This document shows, piece by piece, positions 40,718-41,753 of a stretch of DNA of 41,753 nt. The notes beneath the pieces were generated by a model that had not been told where the DNA came from, searched no databases, and saw only the letters and a list, made by a program, of their open reading frames with translations. The first letter of the stretch is position 1; each line of letters starts with the position of its first letter. Made by a program: the position numbers and the translations under genes. This stretch comes from Micavibrio aeruginosavorus (GTDB lineage Bacteria; Pseudomonadota; Alphaproteobacteria; Micavibrionales; Micavibrionaceae): positions 29,165 through 70,917 of the forward strand of contig QFQB01000006.1 in assembly GCA_003241475.1 (NCBI GenBank). The letters are read 5' to 3'.

Positions 40718-41280
40718 CGCTCCCTCCATTGTTCTTTTGTGATGATGTATTGGTGTTCATCCAGCAGAACACCGTCGAGGCAACGCGGGTGGTTGCTTTT
40801 GATAACGCGCGTTTTGACGAAGCCCAGTTTTTCGATCACATTACGGCTTTTCTCATTGCCTTCGTAATGGTTGATAAAAAACTCATCGAAATCTAATTCG
40901 TTAAAGCCGTATTTTATCGTTGCTGCTGCCGATTCCGTGGCGTAGCCAAGGCCGAGAAAATCCTTCGCGACCCAGTAGCCCGTCTCGCGGCGGCCATCGT
41001 TGTGAAAGGTTATGCCCGTCGATACGATAAAACGGCCCGTGTCACGGCAAAATCCTGCAAGGGGCAGGAAGCCCCTTTGATCGAAATCCGTGAGATAGGC
41101 ACGCGTGGCCTCCAACGTCTTCTGGTCATCACTCGCCCACGACATCCAGAGCTGGAGATCGTGCCAAACGCCATTCATCGCTGTATTTATTTCCACGGCG
41201 TCGTCCAAGGTAGGCACGCGTATAATGAGACGGTCGGTCAGAATTTCAAGGTCTTTAAACTGTTTCATCTCAATCACCAT
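40708..41280 (-). CDS. GNAT family N-acetyltransferase (RimJ/RimL type)
   Basis: 190 residues from ATG 41280; ATG 41268 is an alternative. It begins with LTDRLIIRVPTLDDAVEINTA, typical of RimJ/RimL-like enzymes, and has the acetyl-CoA motif GYWVAKDFLGLGYATES and the late RNVIEKLGFVKTRV. It acetylates an amino group, possibly on a ribosomal protein N-terminus or a small molecule. It overlaps the preceding GNAT gene by 7 bases and the MFS gene by 10, forming an operon. Confidence 0.88.
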   Translation of the reverse strand: MVIEMKQFKDLEILTDRLIIRVPTLDDAVEINTAMNGVWHDLQLWMSWASDDQKTLEATRAYLTDFDQRGFLPLAGFCRDTGRFIVSTGITFHNDGRRETGYWVAKDFLGLGYATESAAATIKYGFNELDFDEFFINHYEGNEKSRNVIEKLGFVKTRVIKSNHPRCLDGVLLDEHQYIITKEQWRERCR

Positions 41281-41753
41281 GTTGCTTTCAGTTCGGGTAA
41301 GTTGTTTGTGTCGTATCGGGCATACCAATGCCGCCCTACGCGTGTGCCGTCATTCATAACGCCGTCGTCAGCCAGATAGCCGGTTTTGGTAAAGCCCAGC
41401 TTTTCGATGACGCGGGCGCTGGCATCGTTGCCATCGACATGGCAGATACCGACTTTCTTTGCGCCTAGCGCATTAAACGCATAGCGGATCAAGGCGTTGG
41501 TGCTTTCGCTGGCATAGCCTTTGCCGGAATCGGGTGTGCGTACCCAATAGCCAATCTCGAAAAAGCCTGTCTCCCAGTCCATACGGTGCAAGCCTGTGCC
41601 GATAACAAGTTTGCCGCTCGCTTTTTCAAAACCGACAATCATGATATCTTTTCGCAAAATGAATTCGGCATGGTTTTCGCGGGCTATAATTTCATAGCCT
41701 TCTTCCGTGCCCAGTTCTTTTGCCCAAGCCATCCATTTGTTCAGCTCTTTAAA
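41274..41753 (-). CDS. GNAT family N-acetyltransferase, N-terminus beyond the window
   Basis: The frame is open to the window edge (first codons read FKELNKW), so the start lies outside; an internal ATG at 41732 falls within the usual WMAWA helix and is not the start. Conserved parts are EIGYWVRTPDSGKGYASES (acetyl-CoA loop) and SARVIEKLGFTKTG. It is clearly related to the next GNAT gene, sharing the GYWV, GYA-ES and VIEKLGF blocks, so the two may be a duplication. Substrate unknown. Confidence 0.85.
   Translation of the reverse strand, partial: FKELNKWMAWAKELGTEEGYEIIARENHAEFILRKDIMIVGFEKASGKLVIGTGLHRMDWETGFFEIGYWVRTPDSGKGYASESTNALIRYAFNALGAKKVGICHVDGNDASARVIEKLGFTKTGYLADDGVMNDGTRVGRHWYARYDTNNLPELKATW

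Overview
The window looks like a stretch of chromosome from a free-living, aerobic alphaproteobacterium. The signs are an aa3-type cytochrome c oxidase assembly cluster with the small CoxF protein, an RpoE/ChrR-type ECF sigma pair, an IalB-family protein, the very large (about 1,600 residue) NAD-glutamate dehydrogenase, and a 4.5S RNA gene just ahead of dnaX. Base composition is moderate, and coding density is high on both strands, with many 1-10 base overlaps. A Micavibrio-like lineage would fit, but that is an impression and not a demonstrated placement. No insertion sequence, phage gene, integrase or CRISPR array was seen.

Layout. 1-0.94 kb: 3' part of acetoacetyl-CoA synthetase. 1-3.3 kb: an unknown helical protein behind a near-consensus promoter that would give a leaderless mRNA, then an aminotransferase preceded by an alanine-rich 33-codon leader ORF. 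3.3-5.3 kb: a ChrR-like anti-sigma factor, its ECF sigma factor and a divergent IalB-like secreted protein. 5.5-7 kb: an M23 envelope peptidase. 7-17.3 kb: the cytochrome oxidase genes, all on the minus strand, in the order ctaC, ctaD, then an interruption (a plus-strand unknown gene, ilvA and two small unknown genes), then ctaB, coxF, an SDR oxidoreductase, ctaG, cox3 and surf1. 17.4-25.1 kb: MAPEG protein, rsmE, ubiA, an unknown gene and NAD-glutamate dehydrogenase.

25.3-32.1 kb is the most accessory-looking part. It holds an AMIN-domain lipoprotein, two DUF4402-like secreted proteins, a PapD-like chaperone and a 1,056-residue usher-like outer-membrane protein. The usher carries SdrD-B-like and carboxypeptidase-regulatory-like repeats and ends in what reads as a SPOR (peptidoglycan-binding) domain. 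I read this as a divergent chaperone-usher surface-fibre system that may be tied to the cell wall. 32.1-35.6 kb: a translationally coupled resB-ccsA-tlpA operon, i.e. System II cytochrome c maturation, which is unexpected in an alphaproteobacterium, where System I (Ccm) is usual.

35.7-41.75 kb: slyX, a YqaA-type membrane protein, tRNA-Thr(CGT), 4.5S RNA, dnaX, ybaB, an exonuclease III gene, an MFS transporter and two tandem GNAT acetyltransferases, the last one cut by the window edge.

Several parts connect: System II would supply the c-type cytochromes that feed the aa3 oxidase, ubiA supplies ubiquinone, and ctaB/ctaG/surf1/coxF assemble the oxidase. The best candidates for something new are the usher-SPOR fusion with its neighbours and the alanine-rich leader ahead of the aminotransferase. 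All calls are by eye; no database search was possible.
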